Assembly (NCBI RefSeq): GCF_945957465.1
Contig: NZ_CAMFLC010000015.1
Location: 1 to 64,000 of the forward strand
Reading direction: 5' to 3'
From: an uncultured Leifsonia sp.
Lineage (GTDB): Bacteria; Actinomycetota; Actinomycetes; Actinomycetales; Microbacteriaceae
Length of the DNA: 64,000 nucleotides
The translations under genes and the position numbers were made by a program. Below the pieces are notes generated by a model that was not told the DNA's origin, did no database searches, and worked only from the letters and a program-made list of their open reading frames with translations. Positions 10,701 through 18,898 of this stretch are shown one piece after another (the stretch's first letter is position 1; each line of letters opens with the position of its first letter).

Positions 10701-12230
10701 TCCTCGCCCGTGAACATCTCGGCGAACACGGACTATGTCGTGTCGTACAAGACGCCGACCGGGTACTACTCGGTGACGCCGGGCGCCTTCTCGGGCTCCG
10801 GGATCAGCAACCCGCCGCTGACGGCGGGGACGTCGACCGGCATGTACACCTACGGCAGCGGGTTCCCGTCGAACACCTCCACCACCAGCTACATGGTCGA
10901 CGTCGTCTTCACCAAAGCTCCGTCGCCGCTCGCCGTGGTGTCCGAGTCGCCCGCGAGCGGCGCCGTCGAAGTCGATCCGTCGAGCACGATCTCCGCACAG
11001 CTGTCGTCCCCGCTGGCGAGCGGGTACTCGCTGACGGCGGCCGTCGGCAGCACGGCGATCTCGGGCACGACCTCGCTCTCGAGCGACGGGACGACCGTCA
11101 CCTTCACCCCGGCGGCCGCACTGCCGGCCGGCGCGGTGGTGACCGTGACGCTCTCCGGACTGAAATCCACTCAGGGCTCGACACTGGGCACGCAATCCTG
11201 GTCGTTCACGGTCAAAGCCGCGACGGTGGTGAACTACACGCTGCTGGGAAGCGCGACACCGACCGTGTCCGACGCGACGGACGACTCGTCGGCCGTCGAG
11301 CTCGGGATGAAGTTCGTCCCATCGCAGGACGGCACCGTGTCCGCCATCCGCTTCTTCAAGGGCAGCGGCAACGTCGGTACCCACGTCGGCTCGATCTGGT
11401 CGTCGACCGGGACCAAGCTGGCCTCGGTGACCTTCACCGGCGAGACCTCGGTGGGCTGGCAGACGGCGCAACTGGCGACCCCGCTCGCGGTCACCGCCGG
11501 CACGACGTACGTCGTGTCCTACCTCGCTCCGCAGGGCAACTACGCGTACACGCCGGGCGACTTCGCCCAAGCGAAGGCGAGCGGCCCGCTGACCGCTCCC
11601 GCCGGGGCCAACGGCGTCTACCTCTACGGTGCGTCCGGCGGCTTCCCGACGTACTCGTACGGGTCGACGAACTACTTCGTCGACATCGTCTTCGCACCGT
11701 CCGCGGGCAGCGGGTCCGGCGGCACCACGACGACGGGCGGGACCGGAGGGACGAACCCGGCGGCGGGCGTGTCGATCTTCCCGAGCACTGCGGTGCCGGC
11801 GAACACGGCCTGGCAGGACACCGCGCCGGTCCAGCTCGGTGTGCGGTTCACCTCCACCGCCGCGGGCACCATCACGGGCATCCGCTTCTACAAGGGAGCG
11901 GGGGACACCGGAACGCACACCGTCTACCTCTGGTCGGCAGCCGGAGTGCAGCTCGCCACCGCGGTTTCGAGCGGTGAGACCGCCAGCGGCTGGCAGGACG
12001 TCTACTTCACGTCGCCGGTGGCCATCACGGCCAACACCGAGTACCGGGCGTCGTACTACACGACCAACCTCGCCTACGCCGTCGACCCCGGTGGACTGAC
12101 CGACCCGGTGGTGAACGGCGTGCTCTCCACGATCGCGACGGGAGGCGCCTACGTCTACGGCACGGGCTTCCCGAGCAACACGGCGACGGGCAACTACTGG
12201 GTGGACGTGCACTTCGTGGCGTCTCAGTAG
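7731..12230 (+). CDS. Giant secreted DMFase-like protein with four DUF4082 modules
   Basis: A 1,499-residue exported protein. Residues 1-44 are a signal peptide (RRR, hydrophobic core, then PARA before DQG). The N-terminal part (about 45-530) resembles the N,N-dimethylformamidase beta-subunit-like domain found in secreted actinobacterial proteins. An Ig-like segment follows, then four DUF4082 modules (about 640-800, 910-1060, 1165-1320 and 1345-1498). Each has the pattern RFYK, N/DTGTH, LW, GWQ and a YVVSY-like strand. Two further Ig-like spacers and a GSGSGG/TTTTGG linker separate them. There is no LPXTG or membrane anchor at the C-terminus. As first gene of the EPS locus it may bind or remodel the polymer; no enzymatic function is assigned. 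ATG 7731 lacks a clear ribosome-binding site; a TTG at 7686 is in frame. Confidence 0.8.
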   Translation: MSKAQSVGISAGRRRTVLTATAVALVVLLFAWVSFVVSQPARADQGCNAAPNPIVCENALAGTDPSVWDVSGAGDSDIQGFSTDISVNIGGTIGFKINTSARSYTIQIFRTGYYQGLGARKIADVTPSATLPQTQPACYWDPTVELTDCGNWAQSASWTVPPSAVSGVYIALLHRNDNGDESQITFVVRNDSSHSDVLYQTSDPTWQAYNTYGGSDFYQGAANGRAYKLSYNRPITTRGDNSGRDFYFSAEYPEVRFLEKNGYNMSYFSGVDTDRYGSELLNHKVFLSVGHDEYWSAKQRANVQAAIDAGVNAQFLSGNEMYWHTRYESSVAGTATTYRTLVTYKETWANAKIDPTPEWTGTWRDPRFASQANGAGMPENGITGTMYMSNFSDLPITVTAAQGKTRLWRNTSLTSMSAGTTTALAAHTVGYESDEDVDNGFRPAGLVDLSTTTGAVPQYLQDFGNTVVPGTTTHHVTLYRAPSGALVFSAGTVQWSWGLDATHDGAGAAADPRMQQAQVNLLADMGAQPGTLQSGLVAATASSDHTAPTVAFTAPASGASIANGASVTVTGTAADVGGVVAGVEVSTDGGTSWHPATGTTSWSYTYVQNGLGSRSIMVRATDDSANTSSASSRAITVTGPATIFGPSAPAVADAGDASAVELGLRFTAKQNGFITGVRFYKSAANTGTHTGSLWDASGNRLASVTFTNESASGWQSANFVSPVSVTAGTTYVVSYSDPAGHYTSIPNAFSYRGPTDNVFAVAGGFGSPSPGVYSTSVGTFPQASYQSSNYYVDATFSTVDNSPLVATAQWPLPGSSSVSLSTTIGTVMSKAVDPASIAFTVKDSLGNTVAGSVGYAASTRTATFTPSAALNGFVTYSVSVTAKDTYGTALSGGGSWSFLTAKPDPVPGVCPCSLYSDSAVPSVLQVSDSPVTLGVKFASSAAGAVTGIRFYKSSGNTGTHVGTLWSASGQQLATGTFTNESTAGWQTLTFSSPVNISANTDYVVSYKTPTGYYSVTPGAFSGSGISNPPLTAGTSTGMYTYGSGFPSNTSTTSYMVDVVFTKAPSPLAVVSESPASGAVEVDPSSTISAQLSSPLASGYSLTAAVGSTAISGTTSLSSDGTTVTFTPAAALPAGAVVTVTLSGLKSTQGSTLGTQSWSFTVKAATVVNYTLLGSATPTVSDATDDSSAVELGMKFVPSQDGTVSAIRFFKGSGNVGTHVGSIWSSTGTKLASVTFTGETSVGWQTAQLATPLAVTAGTTYVVSYLAPQGNYAYTPGDFAQAKASGPLTAPAGANGVYLYGASGGFPTYSYGSTNYFVDIVFAPSAGSGSGGTTTTGGTGGTNPAAGVSIFPSTAVPANTAWQDTAPVQLGVRFTSTAAGTITGIRFYKGAGDTGTHTVYLWSAAGVQLATAVSSGETASGWQDVYFTSPVAITANTEYRASYYTTNLAYAVDPGGLTDPVVNGVLSTIATGGAYVYGTGFPSNTATGNYWVDVHFVASQ

Positions 12231-12244
12231 AGCTTCACAATCCA

Positions 12245-12269
12245 CGGGACCCGACCCGAACGGGTCCCG
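12245..12269 (+). terminator. Hairpin after the DUF4082 gene
   Basis: A perfect 9-bp stem, CGGGACCCG (12245-12253) and CGGGTCCCG (12261-12269), with a 7-nt loop, lies 15 nt after the stop codon. There is no T-run, so it may be a processing site or a partial terminator before the sugar operon. Confidence 0.5.
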
Positions 12270-12296
12270 CTGACAAGAAAGGTGCTGGGGGCACTC

Positions 12297-13367
12297 ATGG
12301 AAAGACAACTGCGAATCGCGGTGATCGGCGCCGGCTACTGGGGTCCGAACCTGGCCAGGAACTTCTCGGCCGGGCCGGACTGGCAGCTCGTGGCCATCTG
12401 CGACCTGGACCGCGAACGGGCGGAGGCTCTCGCCGCCCGCGTCGGCGGAGTCGACGTCGTCACGGATGTGGACGAACTGCTGGCGAGGGACGACATCGAC
12501 GCCGTCGCGATCGCGACTCCCGCCCGGACCCATCATGGGCTCGCGATCAAGGCGCTCGCCGCGGGCAAGCACGTCATGGTCGAGAAGCCGCTCGCCGACG
12601 CAGGCGAACGAGGCCGTGCGATGGTCGACGCGGCGGCGGAGAACGGTCTGGTGCTGATGGCCGACCACACCTACTGCTACACGCCGGCGGTGCTGAAGAT
12701 CCGCGAGCTGATCGAGGAGGGGGCGCTCGGCGACATCCTGTTCATCGACTCCACCCGGATCAACCTCGGTCTCATCCAGCCCGATGTCGACGTGTTCTGG
12801 GATCTCGCCCCGCACGACCTGTCGATCATCGACTTCATCCTTCCCGGCGGTCTCCGCCCGCGCACGCTCGCCGCGCACGGCGCCGACCCGCTGGGAGCCG
12901 GCAAGTCGTGTGTCGGCTACCTGGTGCTGCCGTTGCAGGACGGCGCCATGGCGCACGTGCACGTCAACTGGCTGAGCCCCACCAAGATCCGGCAGATGGT
13001 CATCGGGGGGACGAAGCGCACACTCGTCTGGGACGATCTGAACCCGCAGCAGCGCATCAGCGTCTACGACCGAGGGGTCGACTTGAGCCTCCAGGCCGTC
13101 GACGGGGTCGAACGCACCGCTGCCACCGTCTCCTACCGACTGGGCGACACCTGGTCGCCCGCGCTGCCGGAGCGCGAGGCCCTGGGCCAGATGGCGGCCG
13201 AGTTCGCCGACAGCATCCGTTCGAAGCGAGCTCCACGCACCGACGGCTCGGCGGGGCTGCGGGTGCTGTCCGTCCTCGAGGCGGCGAGCCGGAGCGTGGC
13301 CTCCGACGGCGCCGTCGTCGACGTCGAAGAGGTCGCAGACCTCGAGCGCCTGGCGAGTGCACGGTGA
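12297..13367 (+). CDS. Gfo/Idh/MocA-family sugar oxidoreductase
   Basis: An NAD(P)-dependent sugar dehydrogenase, probably acting on a nucleotide-linked sugar during EPS precursor synthesis. The 356 residues start with a Rossmann motif, VIGAGYWGPNL. IATPARTHH and VEKPLA follow, the latter carrying the conserved Lys of the EKP motif. The C-terminal beta-sheet domain includes DLAPHDLSIIDF, with an active-site His. It resembles the WlbA/WbpB-type enzymes that precede aminotransferases in polysaccharide loci. It is the first gene of a five-gene operon; its TGA overlaps the GTG of the next gene. ATG 12297 is preferred to GTG 12282, with GGGGG just upstream. Confidence 0.88.
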   Translation: MERQLRIAVIGAGYWGPNLARNFSAGPDWQLVAICDLDRERAEALAARVGGVDVVTDVDELLARDDIDAVAIATPARTHHGLAIKALAAGKHVMVEKPLADAGERGRAMVDAAAENGLVLMADHTYCYTPAVLKIRELIEEGALGDILFIDSTRINLGLIQPDVDVFWDLAPHDLSIIDFILPGGLRPRTLAAHGADPLGAGKSCVGYLVLPLQDGAMAHVHVNWLSPTKIRQMVIGGTKRTLVWDDLNPQQRISVYDRGVDLSLQAVDGVERTAATVSYRLGDTWSPALPEREALGQMAAEFADSIRSKRAPRTDGSAGLRVLSVLEAASRSVASDGAVVDVEEVADLERLASAR

Positions 13368-14359
13368 CCGCGCTGGCGGGAGCCGACGTCCTCGTCACGG
13401 GAGGCGCCGGCACCATCGGCTCGCAGATCGTCGACCAGCTCCTCGACGCGGGAGTCGCCCACGTCGACGTGCTCGACAACCTGGTCCGCGGGCGGCTGGC
13501 CAACCTGGACGACGCGCTGGCCTCCGGGCGGGTGACGCTGGTGGAGGGCGATCTGCGCGACCGTGACCTCGTGCACGACGTCACCCGCGGCAAGGACCTC
13601 GTCTATCACGAGGCGGCCATCCGCATCACGCAGTGCGCGGAGGAGCCGCGGCTGGCACTGGAGGTGCTGGTCGACGGCACCTTCAACGTCTACGAGGCGG
13701 CGGTGGAGCACGGCGTCGACAAGCTGATCACCGCGTCGTCCGCCTCCGTCTACGGCCTCGCGGAGGAGTTCCCGACCTCCGAGCGCCACCACCACCACAA
13801 CAACGACACGTTCTACGGCGCGGCCAAGTCGTTCAACGAGGGGATGCTGCGCAGCTTCCGAGCGATGAACGGCCTGGACTACGTGATCCTCCGCTACTTC
13901 AACGTCTACGGACCGCGGATGGACGTGCACGGGCTCTACACCGAGGTGCTGGTGCGCTGGATGGAGCGGATCGCCGACGGGAAGCCGCCGCTGATCTTCG
14001 GCGACGGCCTCCAGACGATGGACTTCGTCTTCACGCGCGACATCGCCAGGGCCAACCTGCTCGCCGCGACCGCCGACGTGCAGGAAGGCTTCTACAACAT
14101 CGCGAGCGGGACCGAGACGAGCCTGCTCGGGCTGGCCGAAGCGCTGCTGGAGGCGATGGGCTCCGACCTCGAGGTCGAGCACGGGCCGGAGCGCGCGGTC
14201 AACGGCGTCACGCGCCGGCTCGCCGACACGTCGGCGGCGCAGCGCGACCTCGGCTTCACGGCGGAGGTGCCCCTCGCCGAGGGCCTGCGCGAACTGGTGG
14301 ACTGGTGGCGGCCGCTGCGCGAGGAGATCGCGGCCGGACGGGCGATGGTGGCGTCGTGA
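13364..14359 (+). CDS. NAD-dependent epimerase/dehydratase (extended SDR)
   Basis: An extended short-chain dehydrogenase acting on a nucleotide sugar as epimerase or dehydratase. The 331 residues show the TGGAGTIG nucleotide-binding motif (about 12-19), HEAAIR, SSASVYG and the catalytic FYGAAK (Tyr-x3-Lys). RYFNVYGPRMD and a C-terminal substrate domain follow. A histidine stretch (ERHHHHNN) just before the active site is unusual. The GTG start overlaps the preceding stop by four bases, indicating translational coupling. The substrate is probably the UDP-sugar handled by the neighbouring dehydrogenase and aminotransferase. Confidence 0.88.
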   Translation: MTALAGADVLVTGGAGTIGSQIVDQLLDAGVAHVDVLDNLVRGRLANLDDALASGRVTLVEGDLRDRDLVHDVTRGKDLVYHEAAIRITQCAEEPRLALEVLVDGTFNVYEAAVEHGVDKLITASSASVYGLAEEFPTSERHHHHNNDTFYGAAKSFNEGMLRSFRAMNGLDYVILRYFNVYGPRMDVHGLYTEVLVRWMERIADGKPPLIFGDGLQTMDFVFTRDIARANLLAATADVQEGFYNIASGTETSLLGLAEALLEAMGSDLEVEHGPERAVNGVTRRLADTSAAQRDLGFTAEVPLAEGLRELVDWWRPLREEIAAGRAMVAS

Positions 14360-15507
14360 ACCGCATCAACGTCATGAAGCCCTGGCTCGGCGAGGAGGAG
14401 ATCGCCGCCGTCGCGGAGGTGATCGCGTCGGGGTGGGTCGCTCAGGGCCCCCGTGTCGCGCGCTTCGAGGAGGCGTTCGCCCAAGCGATGGGCGCCGAGC
14501 ACGCCGTCGCGACATCGAACTGCACGACCGCCCTGCACCTCGCACTGGTCGTGGCCGGGGTCGGACGGGGCGACGACGTGGTCGTCCCGTCCTTCTCCTT
14601 CATCGCGACCGCCAACGCGCCGACGTACGTCAGCGCCCGCCCCGTCTTCGCCGACGTCTCGGCGCGTACCGGAGATCTGACCGCCCAGACCGTGCTCGAG
14701 GCGCTGACACCGCGCACGCGTGCGGTGATCGCGGTCGACCAGGGCGGCGTTCCCGTCGATCTGGATGCCATCCGCTCCGTGTGCGACCCCCGCGGCATCG
14801 TCGTGATCGAGGACGCGGCCTGCGGCGCGGGCTCGACCTATCGAGGCCGTCCCGTCGGCGTCGGCGCGGACGTGACCGCCTGGTCCTTCCATCCGCGCAA
14901 GCTGCTCACGACGGGTGAGGGAGGCATGCTCACCACCTCGAACGCCGACTGGGCCGAACGCGCCCGCCGGCTGCGCGAGCACTCGATGAGCGTGTCGGCC
15001 TCCGATCGTCAGGCCAGCATTCTCGCCCCTAAAGAGGAGTACACCGAGATCGGCTTCAACTACCGGATGACCGACCTGCAGGCGGCGGTGGGGCTGGTGC
15101 AGCTCGGACGCCTCCCGCAGATCGTCCAGCGGCGCAGAGAGCTCGCGGCCAGGTACGCCGAGCTCCTCGCCGACATCCCCGGTCTGCGTGCGGTGGCCGA
15201 CCCGCCGTGGGGGACGGGGAACTTCCAGTCCTACTGGGTCGAGGTCGAGCCGTCGTTCGGCGCGTCCCGGGAGGACACGATGGAGGTCCTCGCGCGCGCG
15301 GACATCTCGGCTCGCCGCGGCATCATGGCCGCGCACCGGCAGCCGGCGTACCGCGACGTGGACACCGGATCGGTTCCGCTGCCGGTCACCGAACGACTGA
15401 CCGATCGGACCCTGATCCTGCCGCTGTTCCACGAGCTGACGGACGCGGAGCAGCTGCGCGTCGTGGATGCGCTCCGCGACGCGGCCGAGCTCCGGGGTGC
15501 GGCATGA
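14356..15507 (+). CDS. DegT/DnrJ/EryC1 sugar aminotransferase (first copy)
   Basis: A PLP-dependent aminotransferase that converts a keto-sugar nucleotide to an amino-sugar. The 383 residues carry SNCTTALHLAL, VVVPSFSFIATANA, VIEDAACGAGS (Asp for the PLP pyridine nitrogen) and SFHPRKLLTTGEGG (the Schiff-base Lys), then the conserved GFNYRMTDLQAAVGL. These define the DegT family. GTG 14356 overlaps the upstream stop; ATG 14374 is an alternative closer to the usual family start. The product would be acylated by the NeuD-like protein encoded immediately downstream. Confidence 0.9.
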   Translation: MNRINVMKPWLGEEEIAAVAEVIASGWVAQGPRVARFEEAFAQAMGAEHAVATSNCTTALHLALVVAGVGRGDDVVVPSFSFIATANAPTYVSARPVFADVSARTGDLTAQTVLEALTPRTRAVIAVDQGGVPVDLDAIRSVCDPRGIVVIEDAACGAGSTYRGRPVGVGADVTAWSFHPRKLLTTGEGGMLTTSNADWAERARRLREHSMSVSASDRQASILAPKEEYTEIGFNYRMTDLQAAVGLVQLGRLPQIVQRRRELAARYAELLADIPGLRAVADPPWGTGNFQSYWVEVEPSFGASREDTMEVLARADISARRGIMAAHRQPAYRDVDTGSVPLPVTERLTDRTLILPLFHELTDAEQLRVVDALRDAAELRGAA

Positions 15508-16133
15508 GGGATCTCGTCCTGATCGGCGCGAGCGGCCTTGCGCGCGAGGTGATGGCGATGCGACGGGTGGGGACTCGGGTCATCGGCGTCCTCGACGACG
15601 ACACCGCCCTGCACGGGCACACCATCGGCGGCGTCGAGGTCTTCGGCGGCCTCGAACTGGCGGCCGGGCTGCCGGGCGAGTTCGCCGTCTGCGTCGGCGC
15701 GGGCGCGGGGCGTCGGCGCATCGTGCAGCGCCTGGCCTCGATGGGCATCGGCCCCGAGCGCTTCCCCACCCTCGTCGACGAGGCGGCCCACCTGTCGGAC
15801 AACTCGCTGGTGGGTGTGGGGAGCATCATCCTGGCCGGCTGCGTGCTGACGGCGGACGTGGTCGTCGGCCGTCACGTGGTGCTGATGCCGAACTGCACGC
15901 TCACGCACGACGACATCGTCGACGACTACGCCACCTTCGCAGCGGGCGTCGCCGTCGGCGGGGTGGCCCGCATCGGCGAGGCCGCCTACCTGGGCATGAA
16001 TGCATCCGTCCGCCAGCACGTCTCGATCGGGGCGGGCGCCACCATCGGGATGGGCGCCGTCGTGCTGAGCGACGTCCCGGGCGGACAGACCTGGGCGGGG
16101 GTTCCCGCACGAGAACTGGGGGTACGGCTATGA
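15504..16133 (+). CDS. NeuD/PglD-like sugar O/N-acyltransferase
   Basis: The 209-residue protein has a small Rossmann-like N-terminal domain (LVLIGASGLAREV, LDDD) followed by a left-handed beta-helix of hexapeptide repeats. This is the two-domain architecture of PglD/NeuD, which acetylates amino-sugar nucleotides. The segment NCTLTHDD contains the conserved His of the active site. ATG 15504 overlaps the preceding TGA and its own TGA overlaps the next ATG, so it is tightly coupled with both aminotransferases. The most likely role is N-acylation of the aminosugar made by this operon; O-acylation is possible. Confidence 0.87.
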   Translation: MRDLVLIGASGLAREVMAMRRVGTRVIGVLDDDTALHGHTIGGVEVFGGLELAAGLPGEFAVCVGAGAGRRRIVQRLASMGIGPERFPTLVDEAAHLSDNSLVGVGSIILAGCVLTADVVVGRHVVLMPNCTLTHDDIVDDYATFAAGVAVGGVARIGEAAYLGMNASVRQHVSIGAGATIGMGAVVLSDVPGGQTWAGVPARELGVRL

Positions 16134-17233
16134 GAGTTCCGCTCGTCGATCTGATCGCGCAGAACACGGAGACCGGCGCGGACATCCGCGCCGCGGTCGA
16201 CGGCGTCTTCGAGACGGCGTCGTACATCGGCGGCGGAGACGTGGCCGCGTTCGAGCGGGAGTACGCGGAAGCGACCGGTGCCGGATACTGCGTCGGCGTC
16301 GGCAACGGCACCGATGCGCTCGAACTCGCGTTGCGCGCCGCCGGGGTGACCGCGGGCGGCGAGGTCGTCCTCCCGGTCAACACGTTCATCGCCACGGCCG
16401 AGGCCGTCTCGCGCATCGGCGCGGTTCCGGTCTTCGCCGACGTCGACGACGAGCACCTGCTGCTCGATCCCGCGGCCGCTGCCGCGGCGGTCACGTCCCG
16501 GACCCAGGCCGTCGTCCCCGTGCACCTCTTCGGACAGGTCGCGCCCGTCGGCGCGATCCGCGACGCGCTCGGGGCCACCGGCATCCCGATCGTCGAGGAC
16601 GGTGCGCAATCGCAGGGTGCCGAGAGCGCGGACGGCCGGGCCGGAAGCCTCGGGCTCGTGGCCTCCACCTCGTTCTATCCCGGCAAGAACCTCGGCGCCG
16701 CCGGGGACGCCGGGGCGGTCACCACCGCGGACCCCGAGATCGCCCGCACCGTGCGGCTGATCGGCTCGCACGGAAGCGAGCACAAGTACGTGCACGAGGT
16801 GGTGGGGTTCAATTCCCGGATGGATTCGCTCCAGGCCGCCGTGCTGCGGGTCAAGCTCCGCCATCTCGCGGACTGGAACCGCCGCAGGCGCGTCGCCGCC
16901 GCCCGCTACGACGCGCTTCTCGGCGGTCTGGAGGGCGTGCGGCTGCCGCGGAGCGCGCCGGGCAACCTGGACGTCTGGCACCTCTACGTCGTCCGGGTCG
17001 ACGATCGCGACCGGGTGCTCTCCCGGCTCAACGACGCCGGCATCGGCGCGGCCATCCACTATCCGACCCCGCTGCACCTGACGGCGGCGTATCGGGGGCA
17101 CGGGCCGGGGGTCGGCGCGTTCCCGGTCGCGGAGGCCGCCGCCGGGCGCATCCTCTCGCTTCCGCTCTATCCGCACATCACGGCGGACCAGCAGCAGTTC
17201 GTGGCCGAGGAGCTCGCGGCAGCGCTGCGCTGA
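16130..17233 (+). CDS. DegT/DnrJ/EryC1 sugar aminotransferase (second copy)
   Basis: A second PLP aminotransferase in the same operon, 367 residues and clearly diverged from the first. Motifs are IGGGDVAAFE, GNGTDALELAL, LPVNTFIATAEAV, IVEDGAQSQGA and SFYPGKNLGAAGDAG (Schiff-base Lys). GFNSRMDSLQAAVL and a C-terminal YPTPLHLTAAY complete the set. The features fit 3-aminotransferases of the WlbC/FdtB group, which make 3-amino sugars acted on by WlbB-type acetyltransferases; one such acetyltransferase lies at 20468-21118. This is the last gene of the operon and is followed by a short GC hairpin. Confidence 0.9.
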   Translation: MRVPLVDLIAQNTETGADIRAAVDGVFETASYIGGGDVAAFEREYAEATGAGYCVGVGNGTDALELALRAAGVTAGGEVVLPVNTFIATAEAVSRIGAVPVFADVDDEHLLLDPAAAAAAVTSRTQAVVPVHLFGQVAPVGAIRDALGATGIPIVEDGAQSQGAESADGRAGSLGLVASTSFYPGKNLGAAGDAGAVTTADPEIARTVRLIGSHGSEHKYVHEVVGFNSRMDSLQAAVLRVKLRHLADWNRRRRVAAARYDALLGGLEGVRLPRSAPGNLDVWHLYVVRVDDRDRVLSRLNDAGIGAAIHYPTPLHLTAAYRGHGPGVGAFPVAEAAAGRILSLPLYPHITADQQQFVAEELAAALR

Positions 17234-17234
17234 T

Positions 17235-17250
17235 ACCCCAAAGCGGGGGT
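17235..17250 (+). promoter_or_regulatory. ACCCC/GGGGT hairpin after the aminosugar operon
   Basis: ACCCC and GGGGT flank a 6-nt loop two bases after the stop codon. The text after it is relatively T-rich (ATTATTGCTCATTTT). It may be a terminator of the operon, or the C-run/G-run element that also precedes other EPS units. Confidence 0.45.
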
Positions 17251-17365
17251 GATTATTGCTCATTTTCTGCCACGGGCCTCGCGGGCTGCACGATAATGAG
17301 GACTATTCAGTTTGACGGATCGCGAGCCGTGCCGGCGTCGCGCCGTCCGGCCGGCAGGAGAGCGG

Positions 17366-18553
17366 ATGGGCCCCAGCATCGTGGTCGTGGGCGGAGGCAT
17401 TCTCGGCCTGGCGGTCGCAGCGCACGCGGCACGGCGCGGAATCCGCGTCACCCTCCTTGAGAAGGAGGACGGCTGGGCCGCGCACCAGACGGGCCACAAC
17501 AGCGGGGTCGTCCACGCCGGCCCGTACTATCGGCCCGGCTCCCTCAAGGCGCGCATGTGCGCGGCGGGCAACGCGTCGATGCTCGCGTTCGCCCGTGATC
17601 ACGGGATCCCGCACGCCGTGCCGGGCAAGCTCATCGTCGCGACCGACGACGGCGAGCTCGACGGACTGCACGAGCTGCACCGGCGCGCGGTCGCCAATGG
17701 TGTTCCGAGCCGCCTGATCGGCGCGGACGAGGCCTCGGAGTACGAACCGGAGGTCTACGCGGTCGAGGCGCTGAGGGTCGAGACGACCGGCATCATCGAC
17801 TATCCGGCGGTCTGCCGGGCCTTGGCCGACATCGCCCGAGAGCACGACGCGGACCTGCGCACGGGCGCGAAGGTCACCGCGATCCACGAGACGGCCGAAG
17901 GGATCGTCGTCGAGCACGCGGCCGGCGAGGTGCACGCCTCGCTCCTCGTGAACTGCGCGGGACTGCACGCCGACCGCATCGCGCAGCTCGCCGGGATCGA
18001 ACCGGACGTGCGCATCGTGCCGTTCCGCGGCGAGTACTACGAGCTCATCCCGGAGCGACGCGCGCTGGTGCGCGGCCTCATCTACCCCGTCCCGGATCCG
18101 TCGCTCCCCTTTCTCGGCGTCCACCTGACCCGCATGATCGACGGCTCGGTTCATGCCGGGCCGAACGCCGTGCTCGCCCTCAAGCGCGAAGGGTACCGGT
18201 GGCGCGACGTGGATCTGCGCGATGCCGTGGACGCACTCGGGTATCCCGGCTTCCTGAGGATGGCGTCCCGCAACCTCGAGACCGGAGTGCGCGAGGTGGC
18301 GAGATCGGTGAGCCGATCGGCGTTCGCCGCCAGCCTGGCGCGACTGGTCCCGCGGATCGAGGCGGCGGACATCGTCCGGGCCGGCTCCGGCGTGCGGGCG
18401 CAGGCGGTGCGCCGCGACGGCTCCCTCGCCGACGATTTCGTGATCCAGCGCGCCGGCCACCAGCTCCATGTCCTCAATGCGCCTTCCCCGGCCGCCACGA
18501 GTGCGCTGGAGATCGCCGCGCATCTCGTCGCGGAGACCGGGGTCATGGCCTGA
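17366..18553 (+). CDS. lhgO: L-2-hydroxyglutarate oxidase-like FAD protein
   Basis: A FAD-dependent oxidoreductase of the DAO superfamily, 395 residues. It starts with the dinucleotide-binding motif VVGGGILGLAVA. The motif HQTGHNSGVVHAG, followed by YYRPGSLKARMC, is characteristic of LhgO, which oxidises L-2-hydroxyglutarate to 2-oxoglutarate. PFRGEYYEL and GPNAVLAL further down also fit. ATG 17366 has AGGAG five bases upstream; the TTG at 17312 is less likely. The upstream gap holds an ATAAT-containing -10-like segment near 17293. Its place between EPS genes is unexpected; it may recycle 2-hydroxyglutarate made by a promiscuous dehydrogenase, or may be a passenger. Confidence 0.85.
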   Translation: MGPSIVVVGGGILGLAVAAHAARRGIRVTLLEKEDGWAAHQTGHNSGVVHAGPYYRPGSLKARMCAAGNASMLAFARDHGIPHAVPGKLIVATDDGELDGLHELHRRAVANGVPSRLIGADEASEYEPEVYAVEALRVETTGIIDYPAVCRALADIAREHDADLRTGAKVTAIHETAEGIVVEHAAGEVHASLLVNCAGLHADRIAQLAGIEPDVRIVPFRGEYYELIPERRALVRGLIYPVPDPSLPFLGVHLTRMIDGSVHAGPNAVLALKREGYRWRDVDLRDAVDALGYPGFLRMASRNLETGVREVARSVSRSAFAASLARLVPRIEAADIVRAGSGVRAQAVRRDGSLADDFVIQRAGHQLHVLNAPSPAATSALEIAAHLVAETGVMA

Positions 18554-18559
18554 GATCCG

Positions 18560-18583
18560 CCCCCGTCGCCCCCCGGACGGGGG
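18560..18583 (+). terminator. GC hairpin after the hydroxyglutarate oxidase gene
   Basis: CCCCCGTC (18560-18567) pairs with GACGGGGG (18576-18583) across an 8-nt loop, starting 7 nt after the stop. It lacks a T-run. It contains a C-run/G-run motif similar to the one upstream of other EPS units. Confidence 0.5.
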
Positions 18584-18625
18584 ATGGGGGCCGCTCCAAA
18601 AGCCGATGTATTCTCACTTTTGTAG

Positions 18626-18643
18626 AGGTGAGAAAGAATCAGT
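18626..18643 (+). promoter_or_regulatory. 18-bp box shared with the region before the 23744 gene
   Basis: AGGTGAGAAAGAATCAGT matches AGGTGAGAATGACTCAGT at 23632-23649 in 16 of 18 positions. A looser version (TGAGGACTATTCAGT) lies at 17297-17311. The box also forms a hairpin with TTCTCAC at 18611-18617. All three copies lie in the leader region of an EPS transcription unit. Confidence 0.5.
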
Positions 18644-18712
18644 TTCTTGATCGGATCAACGCTCTGCAACCCGAAGAAACCTGTGAAACCCGATGAGCAG
18701 GGACGAGTCGTA

Positions 18713-18898
18713 ATGCACCAGAAGAGTTCCCAACACAGCGCCCCGCCAACCCCCGTGGCGCCGCGCGTTACGGCCGTCCCCCCCAGCGGAGCCGGCGGCG
18801 GCAAAGCCGTTCGAGACCACGGCTTTCCCCCAGCCGCCGCCGGTTCTGTCCACCTCCGCGACGAGTTCGTCGCCCCGACGCGCCGGGGCCGGCCATGA
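18713..18898 (+). CDS. Possible small leader protein coupled to the sugar transferase
   Basis: A 61-residue open frame with ATG 18713, preceded by GGACGAG. It ends in a TGA that overlaps the ATG of the glycosylphosphotransferase gene. The product is Pro/Ala/Gly-rich with no recognisable domain. The overlap and leader position suggest a translationally coupled leader peptide, but chance is not excluded. Confidence 0.35.
   Translation: MHQKSSQHSAPPTPVAPRVTAVPPSGAGGGKAVRDHGFPPAAAGSVHLRDEFVAPTRRGRP

Noticed and set aside
12245-12269. Strong intrinsic terminator before the sugar operon
   Set aside because: The stem is perfect but no T-run follows, so it is listed only as a hairpin with moderate confidence.
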